The position numbers were made by a program, and so were the translations under genes. DNA of 64,000 bases from Elysia chlorotica. Lineage: Eukaryota > Mollusca > Gastropoda > Plakobranchidae. A model generated the notes under the pieces. The model was not told the DNA's origin, searched no databases, and saw only the letters and a program-made list of their open reading frames with translations. The first letter of the stretch is position 1. Each line of letters opens with the position of its first letter. Below are positions 25,066 through 44,758 of the stretch, piece after piece. The stretch is from NCBI GenBank assembly GCA_003991915.1, contig RQTK01000079.1:637315-701314 (forward strand), in the 5' to 3' direction.

Positions 25066-26380
25066 GTGAGCTAACCTGACCTAAATAAGAGTTGATGTCG
25101 TCTAACTACGTTACCCAACTCTCGCTGAACGCAATCCTAAGTACATACGGATTAGACTGCTAAAACCAATGCAAATTGTAAAAGACGTTAAAAAAGCTAA
25201 TAAAGAGCTTTAAATGATATCATTTATTTCATAAACATAAAATAGAATACTTTCATTGATTAGAAAAACATAAAGTAAAGCTAAATACTGTTACATACCA
25301 CACTGTCTTTATTAAAAAGCAAAAAACAAAACAAAACAAACAAAAACAAACAACAAGGTACAGTTTAGTAACACACATGACATCATGGCGTATTTCTGAT
25401 TATTTTGATCACACCTCAATGATGTGGGATTTTTAAATCTCAATATATTGTAAAATAGCACCTCAATGTTATTTAAAGCTGGTAGTTCTGCCACAGCTTC
25501 AAGTGAAACACATTTAAGACAGTTCTGTAAAATAGGGAGGATGGAATATTAGAGAATAAAAACTGAAATGTTGATATTTGAGAAGAAATAATATCAAACT
25601 TTTTGTTTAAGTCCTAACAAATTGTCACTAATAAAAGAATGCAATTACAATTATTCATTTCCACCAATTACAAATGTATTTTGCAAACATGGAAAAAGCA
25701 GGTATAGAGTGACCTTATTCCTTTACAAACAACTACACACACACACACACACACACATTATGATAAAGGAGAATAAAAAATCAACCTTCCATACTTAAGA
25801 AAATATTCTTAATGTCAGAAAGATGGCTTAAGTTAGATGAAAGTATAAAAACATGTACACGGATTTATATTAGTTTTTATGTAAGTTCAGAGAAGAAAAA
25901 AAACTACCACATATCCAAGAGTATTTGCAACAACCGATAACATTGAAATTTAGAATCGTGTTTAAAGTGTAATATATACTAACAATGCGCATAGTACCAA
26001 AACGCTTTATAGCAATGAAGAGTTATTTCTTGTATCGCTTGTCTCTGATAAGCAGGCTGAATTATTAATAGAACTTTTAAGACAAAAATGTTTTATCAGA
26101 AAATCATAAGATCAAAGTTAGACTCTATCAGAACGCTTTATTTCTCAGTCTTTTTTTTAGTTCAACTATCTGGATAATTTAAATCTATGACTGTGTTAAA
26201 GAATAACAAACGATGCGGCTTTATGCGTATCGAGAGGCTTATCAACAACAAAGCAAACATATATTATCAGATCTACATGCATAATTATACCATGTTAGAG
26301 AAAATGTTAACGCTATGCGCCAATTATTCGTACTGTTTTTACATTTTTTGTATTTACATCAATTTTCAGCTCATAGAGTG
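25066..26380. other. AT-rich unique DNA
   Basis: No gene. A short (AC)n tract lies at 25736-25757. Confidence 0.5.
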
Positions 26381-26381
26381 G

Positions 26382-26523
26382 TTGACATTTGATGGATATG
26401 CAATAAAGAAAGCGGATAAAAACAGTTCGTATTTCACTTAAGGCTCTTTATTTGCCAAGCCCTGAGTGAAATGCGAATGGTTTTTTTACCCGCTTTCTTT
26501 ATTGCATATCCATCACATGTCAA
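26382..26523. repeat. Imperfect 60-bp inverted repeat (hairpin)
   Basis: The left arm 26382-26440 and right arm 26464-26523 are reverse complements over nearly their full length. They share, for example, GATGGATATGCAATAAAGAA on opposite strands. About 50 of 60 positions match, around a 23-base loop. It could be a fold-back (MITE-like) element or a structured RNA. No terminal duplication is evident. Confidence 0.9.
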
Positions 26524-27862
26524 ATTATACCTCTTACTAAATACATGTCCCACACCATTATTTGTACATTTAATCACTTTTGTTAGAAAGACAATGTATA
26601 CAAGAAATAATGATTTTCAGGAATAGAAATTCATACATTGACACTCTTTTACACACCATTTAAACTTGTTGATCTGAAAGTTTGTACATTAATTAAGAAA
26701 ATTTTCTTTACCCAGAAGGTACCGAGTTTCCTTACATCTTTAGTATGTTTGTATATCTTTAAAATATGCACAATAGACTGTCTTTGTTAAAACTGGCACA
26801 CTGTTTTGTAATTTGGGCCAAGTCCTTTAATACTGAATAAAGAATTGCAATTTCAATTTCAAATCGTAAAAAAATTAATGTCGATACAATAAATGATAAG
26901 ATGAGACTCTGCCAGTAGGTAAGTAATTATTTATAATGGTAACTTTTATAAAACTGGCATCTCATGAAATGTTTCGACAGAACATTTGTGCATGTATAAA
27001 AACTTTTGTGAAATGAACAAGCAAAGAAAATAATTATAATAAGAACAAAAAAGAGGTACGAAATTTCGACAGTATAACAAGATGCTATGGTTCTATCATC
27101 CACTAGAAAACTTAACAGTTAAAATGCTTTCTTGAAAAGAATATTCGCACTATCGATTTTTCCGAAGATCATAAAAATCAATTCTAGGAATGGTTGAAGT
27201 AAGGTGCTCAAAACGACCGTTCAACTGGTGATAATGTAAGGCATGGTATCTTAACCTGTCAGCGTAAATAATTAGTTCATTGTACACGTTAATTTCAAAG
27301 AAACTAGATCGACAGTATATCTAAATTTAGCTGTAGAGATCATTACGTTGGGATTAAAAAAAAACACCCAGATCTTACGCAAAATTTAACAAATTAAAGC
27401 TGTAAATTTCCCCAACTTGTGTGGCAAGTTTTGTGTAAAATGTTTGCAACAAATTTTAGTTCTTTATAAAAAAAAGTATACGTACATGGAAGATTTAAGA
27501 ATTTATAAAACCAGCATTCAAATAGTTATTATTCATTGATTGAATCAAGCTGTTTGAAATTCGGTGTCATCAATGGTGATTCAGATAAAATCTTCAAACC
27601 AATTTAATGATTTACACACTACATTTATACAAAAAGAGACGCATTGAAGAGACAAGTAAAAAAAGCATTCAAAGTTGAATTACTCTGATCATAAAGTATA
27701 CATTAGTATAATATTTACATTGTTCCCACTAAACAATGGGAATTCATGGAATAAGTCACAAGTTGAAAGCACATTTCCAAAATGTCTAAAGAGTACTGAA
27801 TGTTGTTCATAATGTTGTATCAATATCATTATTACGACAAAATGTTTTACTGGCTAACTTTG

Positions 27863-27866
<4 letters not shown>
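26524..27866. other. AT-rich unique DNA
   Basis: No gene or repeat that I can name. Confidence 0.5.
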
Positions 27867-27949
<83 letters not shown>

Positions 27950-27960
27950 CTATCTCTCTC

Positions 27961-28052
<92 letters not shown>
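27867..28052. repeat. (CT)n then (TATC)n microsatellite
   Basis: CT repeats pass into TATC repeats and stop exactly at the SINE head at 28053. Confidence 0.97.
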
Positions 28053-28300
28053 GGCGGTAAAACCGCGAAACACATGTGTCGCAAAAGGTCCCGAGTTCGA
28101 ACCCTGGCTGTTGCAATCCCTACTGGTTGGGTCGGTGTCAGTATAATGTGACCGGCTGAGACAGGAGTCATGGTATCCCCACCCTGTCTCGTGTGTGGCA
28201 GCACATAAAATTGTCAGACGTCCGTCTTGGGGCCCGTCCACGATATAGCCTATAAGTTGCTGACGTTGGACGTTAAAACCCAACCAACCAAACCAAACCA
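28053..28300 (+). mobile_element. tRNA-derived SINE inside (TATC)n
   Basis: The head has a clear box B (CCGAGTTCGAACCCTGGC). Its 5' part with box A is damaged or truncated. The body reads ACTGGTTGGGTCGGTGTCAG, then GACCGGCTGAGACAGGAGTC, and the 3' part ends GACGTTGGACGTTAAAACCC plus a CCAA-type tail. TATC repeats flank both ends. Confidence 0.9.
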
Positions 28301-28490
<190 letters not shown>

Positions 28491-29115
28491 TTCACTATTT
28501 CTCGCTCCCAGTCTCTGTCTCCCTCTCGCTTCCTCTGTTGGTACCTCTCTCCCTTCTTTCTCTCCATCTCTCCCTTTCCTTCTCTCTCTCTCCCTCTCTA
28601 TCAATTTCTCTGGGTTTACATACATTAAAAAGAGAACATAAAAAAGTAATTGCATTAATTTTGTTAATAAACAAACAAGAGTCTTCTTGTTGCTCTAAGA
28701 GAAATGCGACTATTTACTATACACAATTTCAAGAAGACATATTAGAGTACCACATAGACCCCCCCCCCCAGAAAATTGAAGGCTTATCTGTGCAGATCAT
28801 GAACACTAATCAGTTTTATGTTTTACCTGAGGTTCACATGTGTGGCTTTAAATATGAGGAGCACGAGGTTAAATGTGCACATTATTTTGTAGCACACACT
28901 ATAGTAGTAGTTCTGTAAGGCTACGTCTCCACTTTAGCCTGTCAATCCAACAAAGCCTGTAATCGGCAGCATGACCTGTATCATATCCTCCATCAGGTTT
29001 TGTAAAAGCACAATGAAGGATTATATAGTCGGTTGTCTCAACACCCACTATTCGGTCCACCTCTGGCTTCCTTAAATTCAATAAGTCAATGCATTTCAAC
29101 TAGATCTAGTGTGAG
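28491..29115. other. Region 3' of the claudin-like gene
   Basis: Should contain the - strand 3' UTR of the claudin-like gene. No TTTATT (reverse polyadenylation signal) is obvious near the stop. Open stretches on both strands (28640-28918 +, 29099-28899 -) are not recognised. Confidence 0.4.
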
Positions 29116-35723
<6,608 letters not shown>

Positions 35724-36252
35724 GGTGGTGCGCAGAGCTGCGGTATAGACGCAAGGTTGGGATATGTGTACCCTCAAAGCGACTTGGGCATGGCGGCTCG
35801 CAGAGCTGCGATATAGACGCAAGGTTGGGATATGTGTACCCTCAGAGCGATTTGGGCATGGTGGTGCGCAGAGCTGTGGTATAGACGCAAGGTTGGGATA
35901 TGTGTACCCTCAAAGCGACTTGGGCATGGTGGTGCGCAGAGCTGCGGTATAGACGCAAGGTGGGGATATGTGTACCCTCAAAGCGACTTGGGCATGGTGG
36001 GCGGTATAGACGCAAGGTTGGGATATGTGTACCCTCAAAGCGACTTGGGCATGGCGGCACGCAAAGCTGTGGTATAGACGCAAGGTTGGGATATGTGTAC
36101 CCTCAAAGCGACTTGGGCATGGTGGTGCGCAGAGCTGTGGTATAGACGCAAGGTTGGGTAACCTCAAAGCGACATGGGCATGGTGGTGCGCAGAGCTGCG
36201 GTATAGACGCAAGGTGGGGATATGTGTACCCCTCAAAGCGACATGGGCATGG
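35724..36252. repeat. 68-bp minisatellite abutting the claudin-like start codon
   Basis: Eight units follow the ATG of exon 1 going upstream. CAT (reverse ATG) recurs at 35721 (the real start), 35789, 35857, 35925, 35993, 36050, 36118, 36179 and 36248. Spacings are 68, 68, 68, 68, 57, 68, 61 and 69. On the - strand each unit reads ATGCCCAAGTCGCTTTGA, or a near match, giving MPKSL or MPMSL then stop. The initiation context GCCACC/ACCACC is kept. Confidence 0.95.
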
Positions 36253-37200
36253 TTTTGGGATGGTTATTTAGTTCATAAGGCCACCGATAAGAGTGATTGG
36301 ACACTTTCTAGTTGTTTGGGCTTGTATTACACAGTGTGTGTGCATCAATCTCATTCCTTTCCTCTAGAATAGTCAAATAACACACGATAATGATGAGTCC
36401 AAGATCGATTGAATTTAAAGTTCCAACGTTTGCTTCATTTTTAATAACTGTATTTGAGAAATTATATATAATAATTATTAGCTAATACACTCGATATGAC
36501 AATGATTTTAAGAAACAATAAAAAGTAATCTTTTTTTTTCCAAACTTGTGGCGGCCATTCGTACAAATGAAAAAAAACAACAGTTAAAACACTAAAAACA
36601 ATCATGGCGCTTGCAAATCAAGTATGAAGACATCTTAGAGGCAGAATTGTTTTGTACAATACTTAATAGTTATTATCACCTTAAAGTTTCCATTAGTATA
36701 ACAGATTTCTGTAAAATTCCCCCTAAAAAGAAACCTTGATGGTTTTATAATTCTTTAATACGTGCACATAAGCTATGAAAAATATGCCTTTGGTATAATT
36801 TATTTATCAGATTATTTTTTTTTCGAATTTAATATGATCTTCCTTTTCTTCTTTCATAAATCACCAGGTTATACAATCTCAAGAAAATAAGCAAGAAAAA
36901 ATCCATGACAGGCATACGACATTCTAAATAACATCAAAAGAAAAATTACAAGAACGTGATGCTAAAACAAGAATGAAGGGCTTTTCAAATGACAAAACAT
37001 CTTTTGATGTTCAGGATTGGAATGGAAAATCTCTTCCAAAGAAACAACACATCGAACTACAAAAACGCCAAAACTTGACAAAATGTCAAAGGCAATGAAG
37101 CTCTTCATGAAGATTGTAAGAACCGCGAACTTGAACAAAGAAGGGAATTTATTAAGAAAAATAGAAGTCAATTAGTGGTTATAAAGAGAGTCAGAAAGGA
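36253..37200. other. AT-rich DNA upstream of the claudin-like gene
   Basis: No gene or clear promoter element identified. Confidence 0.45.
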
Positions 37201-37206
37201 GGGGTG

Positions 37207-37232
37207 CAGAGTGAGAGAGAGGGTGTCTGTGC

Positions 37233-37303
<71 letters not shown>

Positions 37304-37316
37304 TGAGAGAGACAAA
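37207..37316. repeat. (GA)n microsatellite
   Basis: Mainly GA dinucleotides from 37233 to 37296. Confidence 0.95.
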
Positions 37317-37319
37317 CAG

Positions 37320-39060
37320 ATAAGTAGGCAAACAAACAGAAAAGCTGAGATCGAAGCCACTTTATTTTACGTGGTTTTACGCCTGCCTTGACCTTTGCAG
37401 TAATGCTCAGTGTCTACTAAGCTTAGGGCGAAACCTCCCGACAAGAGCTGCCTTGGGTCGTCCGTCCAATCGTAAGGCTAGGGAGTTGCAGGAGAGGACC
37501 GAGTTGAAAGTCAAGTGCATCTTTAATGTTTCTTTTCTACTTCACTGCTTGTCTAATGGTATCAGAATTTCTCAACAAGTAATGTAGCATAACTATCACT
37601 TTGGTTATATTTTTTCCTTGTTATATTAGTGGCGCATAAAAATAATGGGAAAAAGAAGAGCGACTAAGTATTGATTTCATCAATCGATACCGTGCTTTTC
37701 TTTTTATGTCTCACAAACTCTCCACTGCTAAAACACAGTGAACTATATACTTTTTCAATTTTCATAAGGATTGCTCCACACGCCAATTATATGGGTCTGA
37801 TAGAACAAAATAATAATTATTATATGTAGTCGTTCATGAATTTCCACTGCTAGTGTATATTTACCTACAGGATAATTTCTATAAACATATATTTCACTGA
37901 ATCCTGAATATTCCTACTGTAGAACACATCACATTTTTCTATTATTTGAAACTTTGGTTATGATATTACAATGCACATTATGTTTTAATCTGAACAAGTT
38001 TCTCCAAAATACTAATCCTCATTTTACAGGCTATGCTTTTTCTTTAATTCTTGTAACTTGAAGATTTTAACAGCCATGGGAGGTGGCCATGCGAGTGTAC
38101 TGTATCTGAATGGTCACAACAGGCATAGACAAATATTTTGTTTTCTATACCGACAACAAAAATATTGCATGCCATCAAATAAAATATCTGAATAAAGAAC
38201 ATGGAAAGCAGTGTATAATAATAACGCAATGCGCTCATTAGCTCCATCAGATCTGCCTTTGCTCTTTTTCTTTGTTTTATATGAGAACTAATTTTTTTCT
38301 GATCAATGCTATGTAATTTTCACCCTCAAGGCCTGAGCTTGTAGACCTCAATCTAAGAGCTTGAAAAAACAAACCAATTATGAGCGAAATCTTTGGACAA
38401 AACAAGACACCAGTTTTAATGCAATAGCTTAAGAGAATATATTGAAAATATTGTCGTTGACTAAACAGACTAAAATAATTTCATTACATAAATGAAAAAA
38501 TATTAAAACAACAATCGTAATTTAATTTCACGATGGAGTTTCAAGAAGGATTTTGGGCCTAACACACACCGATATCACATTGTGTTTGAATATATGTTGA
38601 AATTGTCGTACAACAGCAATTTCAAGCAGCCTGGTTTATTTTTTTATTTTTGACTTTATCTCCAACGAATAAAATGTGTGAAGCGAACTGCAAGGCGTAC
38701 AGCAAAATACGACTGTTTTTTCTTTTTTGTTGTTTGCCTGAAATCATTAGAAAAATGAAATGTTATCCAACACCGCCGCGATTTTGTCTTTGTGACATCG
38801 CTTTTTATTTCATTTTGTTTTTTCCATTCAACACCGCCGTGATTTTGTATGGAATTATAATAGCTATCATTTCAGATTACCCTTTGTAATTTCCATCCGT
38901 TGGGAAAGAAAATGCCAGGGAATTGATGTTTTAGACAAGATAAGAAGTAAGGTATTCCTGTTTTCCTCACGTATTCTCATCGGGTTAATATACTAAGCTT
39001 GCAAAGGTTATACCGGTGTGAACCAGTATGCTTTTTGTCCATCTAACAGACATATGAAGT
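37320..39060. other. Unique DNA with a GC-richer block
   Basis: The block 37373-37510 is more GC-rich and may be an unrecognised repeat. The rest is AT-rich and without a gene. Confidence 0.4.
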
Positions 39061-39114
39061 TGCCTTCACTGCTACCCCCACTGTAGCCGCCTGTTTGCTC
39101 CCTTGTTCCCCCAG

Positions 39115-39233
39115 GTCTGGACCCACACGCCCAGCTCTCCCTACATCCCAGCTCAGAGGGGGTGCCATTCCCTGCTCCACCGGACGATGACGTGGGACTG
39201 AGACTGGGGAGGTCCAGGGTCCAGGGTCCAGCG
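39115..39233 (+). CDS. GC-rich candidate exon, strand uncertain
   Basis: A strong + strand acceptor (TGCTCCCTTGTTCCCCCAG) leads into an open frame starting with two bases and then LDPHAQLSLHPSSEGVPFPA, followed by an acidic PPDDDVGLRLG segment. The donor is unclear (GTATCC at 39234 is weak). The - strand is also open here (SLSPTSSSGGAGNGTPSELG and so on), with a possible acceptor at CCTCCCCAG. The base composition stands out from its surroundings, which suggests coding or a CpG-like island. No family recognised. Confidence 0.3.
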
Positions 39234-39234
39234 G

Positions 39235-39890
39235 TATCCCATGTCCTCTTACACACTTTACCCAGGAACATATATGCGGTATCCCATGTCCTCTTACACA
39301 CTTTACCCAGGAACACAATATGGGAACTCTGTTTGTCCAGGGACTACAAGAATGGGAGCAGGAGTCTCCAGCCTCTCACTCTGTCCATAAACGATTTTCC
39401 TATAATACTGATGTTTGGTAAATATTTATAGACCAAACACTGATCTGAAGAACTATAATATTTATAATACAATCGTTGCGGCGCCCATTTTAGAATAATA
39501 GATTTTAGTCACAGAGTATTGATTTTTTACGATTCGCTCACCATCATAGCTTCAATGTAAACTGTACCCATGTCCTCTTACACACTTTACCCAGGAACAT
39601 ATATGCGGTATCCCATGTCCTCTTACACACTTTACCCAGTAACACAATATGGGAACTCTGTTTGTCCAGGGACTACAAAAATGGGAGCAGGAGACTCCAG
39701 CCTCTCATAAACGATTTTCCTATATATATGATGTTTGGTAAAAATTTATAGACCAAACACTGATCTGAAGAACTAGTAATATTTATAATACAATCGTTGC
39801 GGCGCCCATTTCAGAATAATAGATTTTAGTCACAGAGTATTGATTTTTTACGATTCGCTCACCCGCATAGCATCAATGTAAACTGTTCTA
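39235..39890. repeat. Tandem duplication of about 330 bp
   Basis: 39236-39565 and 39566-39890 are near-identical, sharing for example GGAACTCTGTTTGTCCAGGG and TTTTTTACGATTCGCTCAC. Within each copy a 45-bp unit (CCCATGTCCTCTTACACAC and so on) is also repeated. The second copy overlaps the 3' end and donor of the - strand exon at 39863-40053. Confidence 0.9.
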
Positions 39891-40053
39891 GGGTCGTTAT
39901 AGTACAGCTCGTCGTAAATTTTATTACGGACGACCCGTAAGCTTGCCATAGCGCTGTACTTATATTGTGCGCACTTTCTCAAATTGTCTACTTCGGTGTA
40001 TATAACTTCATATTTTTGTTTATTCGTTTTCTTTCTACATATACGTGGATTCC
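39863..40053 (-). CDS. Candidate exon of unidentified - strand gene
   Basis: On the - strand, CATCTCATTATAGCAG is followed by 191 bases and a strong donor (GTGAGC at 39862-39857). One frame is fully open: two bases, 63 codons, ending in phase 0. It reads NPRICRKKTNKQKYEVIYTE at the start and NKIYDELYYNDPRTVYIDAM near the end. It is charged, with ordinary codon use, and looks like real protein. No domain recognised. It lies 4 kb upstream of the claudin-like ATG on the same strand and could be an earlier exon of that gene or a separate gene. Confidence 0.45.
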
Positions 40054-42310
40054 CTGCTATAATGAGATGAGGAATCAACTAAAAGTTACCACAATAAAAT
40101 AGTCAGTATCTTCCTACCGAGTTCTAACAGTTTGGTTTCAAAGAGAGATTGAACCTCCCGCTCGAACGTTTTTGTTGAAGTTTTGATTTAACCAGGATTG
40201 TTAGGCACAAAAAGAAGGAAGTCGTCTACATCCTTTTCTTTTGGGGGCTAAAAAATTGTTTTCATCGAGCGTGCTAAAAAAGGGGGATAGCTAAGTGATG
40301 ACAAAAAGGGCAAATAAAGTTGGGAAAATGACGAAAATTTGAAATGAAATCCACGCTCCAGGATGTTAACATTTTTTTCTTTCCAATCTTGCAGAAAAGT
40401 TGTAATGAAACACCCATAAAGTTGTCTCTTTTTATTCGACATTTGTCAATACACTGGTTTTGTTCCTTTCCTATCTGCCTAAATGGGAAAGACCTATCGA
40501 TTTTTTGTTTTTCATTTATAATTTAATTATCAGAGTCTAAGTAAGCCAGTAAATGAGACATAAGAAACCGGATTATTGTGGAGGTCTCCTTTTATATAAT
40601 AAGGTTCGATTATTTAGACAAACTAAGAAATGCTGATAATCATCAAATGCTTCAATCCTTTTAATTTTCTTCAAATCATAATGATGAAGAAAAATTATAC
40701 TGAGAAAGGAACAAAAGTGTTACAAATAACCTTAATTATATGGGAATTTCGTTAGGAAACCCTTACGATATCACTGATTTATTCGACGGTATCAATGGAT
40801 ACTGCTTTATAGTTCGGTCAATAAACAATGGTTACCTATGGAACACTTTACGATAAGCTTAGCATTAAGATTAAATCCTGTTAGCCTACTTTAATACCCC
40901 GTCATAATCTAAACCAAAATGATCTAATTCTCCTATAAATTATAACTTGGTTTTATTATTTTTTATTTTCTTTTACACGAAATTATTTTCTGTTATAATT
41001 TTTGTGCACCCTTACGCTGTAAATTAAAATGTTTTACACGTAAATATAAATCTAGATGGCTTGGTTCAAACTAACTTGTAAAATTAAAAATCTTGCTAAA
41101 ACAATATTGAATCCCAAACACTAAAGTAAACTTTGAGGGATCGATCTAAGTTTAAGATGGAAAAAAATACCGACTTGGCAGATGTGGTGTTAAATTGTCA
41201 TAATTATAAAATTTATAAAGACATCAAAAGTCTTTTCGGCACTTAACGTTTCATATTAATTAACAGCTCCTGTTGTGCTACATTAAAGACATTATAATTG
41301 TATTTTGATTTTGTTTCTTTTCAACTAACTGAATAGAACGTGTATATATATATATATATATATATAACTCTGTAACAGGGAGAAAACGATAACCATTAGC
41401 AGTGTCTAATAACATGTAAAAATATGTTACTGTAGAAGCAAAATAGAACAATGGGCGTGATTCCTCTATGTTTACTTCATATTTGACTTCTCGATATCAG
41501 TTATGACTTTTTTAGCTCCTGCCTCTAGTGATTGTCTTGTGGCTTTCATAAATACGAGTGTCATGAAGTTTCCAGCCTGGGCAAAATTTAACAGTAACAG
41601 GGCGCGTCTTCTTTTTTTTTTTACTATAAAGGCACACAGGAAATTACAGACTAGAGAGAATTAGGAGCTCGTGATGAAGGTGACACTAAAATCACATTCT
41701 AAATCCAGTCTTCTTATTGAAGTTATTAAAAATGGAAAAAGATTGCGTAAATTCGGATCGCTTTTTTGTGTATGAAAATAGAGGCGACTGAACAGATTTT
41801 TTTTTAAATCCAAAGTTCCGTGATAGTACACAATGTACCATGTACGCGTAATAAAAAAAAAAAAAAAAAAAACCTTCTTTCCCTTTTTAACAAATACGCA
41901 TACAACAGCCATAAATAGTAATATGAAAAGATATTGTAAAGTATAATTTAAAAATATGAAACAGTATGACCTATTAAGCTGTTGTGTTTCTTTTTCCTCA
42001 CACCAATGCAATTTACACAATCTTGACAGTTTCAATGCATTTTTTTCACTTTTATCACAAATTAAAGTTCGGAAGTCTTTAAAAGTTATTTAATATTTAA
42101 TTGTTCACTAGTCAAAACACAATTATATACTTTCACAGCACAACACACATGTGTATTTAATCACTGTTTATAGCACAAGTTTATAGTTCGGATGTTATTT
42201 AAAGGGATTATATAGGTTTAAATTTTTTGTTATAGACCGCAAGTCTTTTGAAATGATTACAAGGTTAAATAATATTATTTAATCACTTTTCACAGCTCAA
42301 GTATCCAAAC
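40054..42310. other. AT-rich DNA, no supported gene
   Basis: Short (TA)n at 41342-41365 and an A run near 41851-41870. Nothing coding recognised. Confidence 0.5.
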
Positions 42311-42329
42311 GAATGCTTCACGCTGGAGT

Positions 42330-42530
42330 AAGTTTTACAGGCTCATCTGCTCAATGGCAAGAGATGCCTAGATGTAGATCTCCAGTTCCACTGCTATCGA
42401 CTGTTGGTCGACCCACGCTGAGCAGCAGGGTGCGTCTTCTCTCAGTCATCATTCTACGCACTCACTCATTCAGCGGAAGCCGCTGCCAACCAATAGACAG
42501 TGGCGGGACTCGGTAGGTCTATGAACTGGA
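42330..42530. promoter_or_regulatory. GC-richer island, possible promoter or first exon
   Basis: Stands out as GC-rich in AT-rich surroundings. It holds a CCAAT box (AACCAATAGAC near 42490) beside GGCGGGA near 42503 and several CpGs. No TATA box. It could be the promoter of the - strand gene(s) downstream or an unidentified exon. Confidence 0.25.
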
Positions 42531-43070
42531 CGTCTGGTTTTACTCTTTAGTCTACAGCTGACGACATTGATGTTGATAGCATCGACGCAGTAGCTTAATC
42601 TAGATCTAGATCTTTATTGTTAAATTTATATATTTCGAAACGCGTGAAAGGGGAAGCACTGGTCACAGCGTCATTGTACATGGATGAATGGATCTAAAAT
42701 GAAAGAGACAAATTAAAAACGCAATATCGATCATGACATTCCGCTAAGGAATATAAATAGGGGAGAATTACCCTGAATGGATTGATAACCAAGCTTGACT
42801 GAGTTTAGCATTCTTTTCAAGTTCAATATTTCAATTTGCAAAACTTTAAAAATAAAAATAAAAACATCTATCTTTAGTTCTTTGTCATTATTGAATGTTT
42901 TTTAACCGTTTCTCTTGTTTGTTTTTATATCTTCTCATCTTTCATTGCACACTTGTTAATCCTTTTTTAAAACTCTGCTTGCAGTTTTTATTTTTTCATT
43001 TTTTATTATTTCATACTTAAGTATGATAGATGTTCAGGTGGTCGCAAAAGCAATATGCAGCAGTTGTCAT
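42531..43070. other. AT-rich DNA
   Basis: No gene or named repeat. Confidence 0.5.
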
Positions 43071-43074
43071 AATA

Positions 43075-43320
<246 letters not shown>

Positions 43321-43321
43321 T

Positions 43322-43790
<469 letters not shown>

Positions 43791-44189
43791 ATAAAAAATT
43801 CCACATAAACAAAACAACCAATATAATAGCTCCCTTCAATGTATAATCTATTACAAACTAACATTATATTTAAGTAATATTAAAGAAGTGTCATTTTTTC
43901 TCTTAGATTTTAAAATTAAATTCCGAGGTAAAAAGAGCTTTATTATGTCACCTATCAATTTTTTCCACTTGTTTCAGTTATTCATATAAAGGCCTTTATT
44001 TTCGTTTTTTTTTTCTTTTTCTCTAGATACTTTTAGCATTTGATAAACAAAAAACAAACGAACGACCAAAACAAAACACACACACACACACACACAAACA
44101 AAAAACAACCAACAACTTCCTCACTGTTTTAGTTTTAAGGTCACACTTTTCTTATGAACTCATCTCTTAAAGATCAAGGTATTCCGTAA

Positions 44190-44292
44190 AAATAGTCTGG
44201 CAGTACATAAAATTGTCAGACATTAGTCCTCGATCCCGTCCTCAATATATCCCAATGTTGGACTTTAAACAACAAAACAGACAAACAAACAA
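44190..44292 (+). mobile_element. SINE 3' fragment
   Basis: GCAGTACATAAAATTGTCAG, the CCCGTCCTCAATATA part and TTGGACTTTAAACAAC match the 3' third of the SINE. The tail is ACAAACAAACAAAC. Confidence 0.75.
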
Positions 44293-44734
44293 AGGTCTTT
44301 CCCAATAGAGAAAATGGATGAATATTCATAACAATCATCCTAAATGTATGTTATTACATCTTGTGCGACCCTCTGGACTCAATTGCTTATTTTCATGTCT
44401 GGATGTTTTGACGTGTGGTCGCATAAAGATCAGATGGTGCTTTCCCCGTAGAGGTAATTTTGAATCTCCCATTCCGGTAAATATGTTGTTAGAGCGCCAG
44501 ATGCCTCAGTCGATCGATCTCTCATCTTACACTCAAAAGGTTCATCGTTCATAGCATAGCAGGGCTATTTAGCGGCAAAATCGGATCTGAACTTCACAGC
44601 TCGACCCGGCAAGCCTTCAGAGAAAGAAAAAAAGGTGAAGAAAAGAAAATCAATGGAATCCCTTTAATTATATGATAAGTTCATAGAGAGATGGCTTGTT
44701 TGCTTTTACCATTAAGATTTGTTAATTTTCAAAG

Positions 44735-44758
44735 TCTCTCTCTCTCTCTCTCTCTCTC
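44735..44758. repeat. (CT)n tract at 5' edge of the Penelope-like fragment
   Basis: A short CT run ends where the element begins. Confidence 0.95.

Noticed and set aside
28899..29099. 66-codon - strand ORF just after the claudin-like stop
   Set aside because: It is in a different frame from exon 3, has no splice support and most likely lies in the 3' UTR.
37373..37510. GC-richer block as a possible exon
   Set aside because: No consistent open frame with splice sites. It may be an unrecognised repeat.
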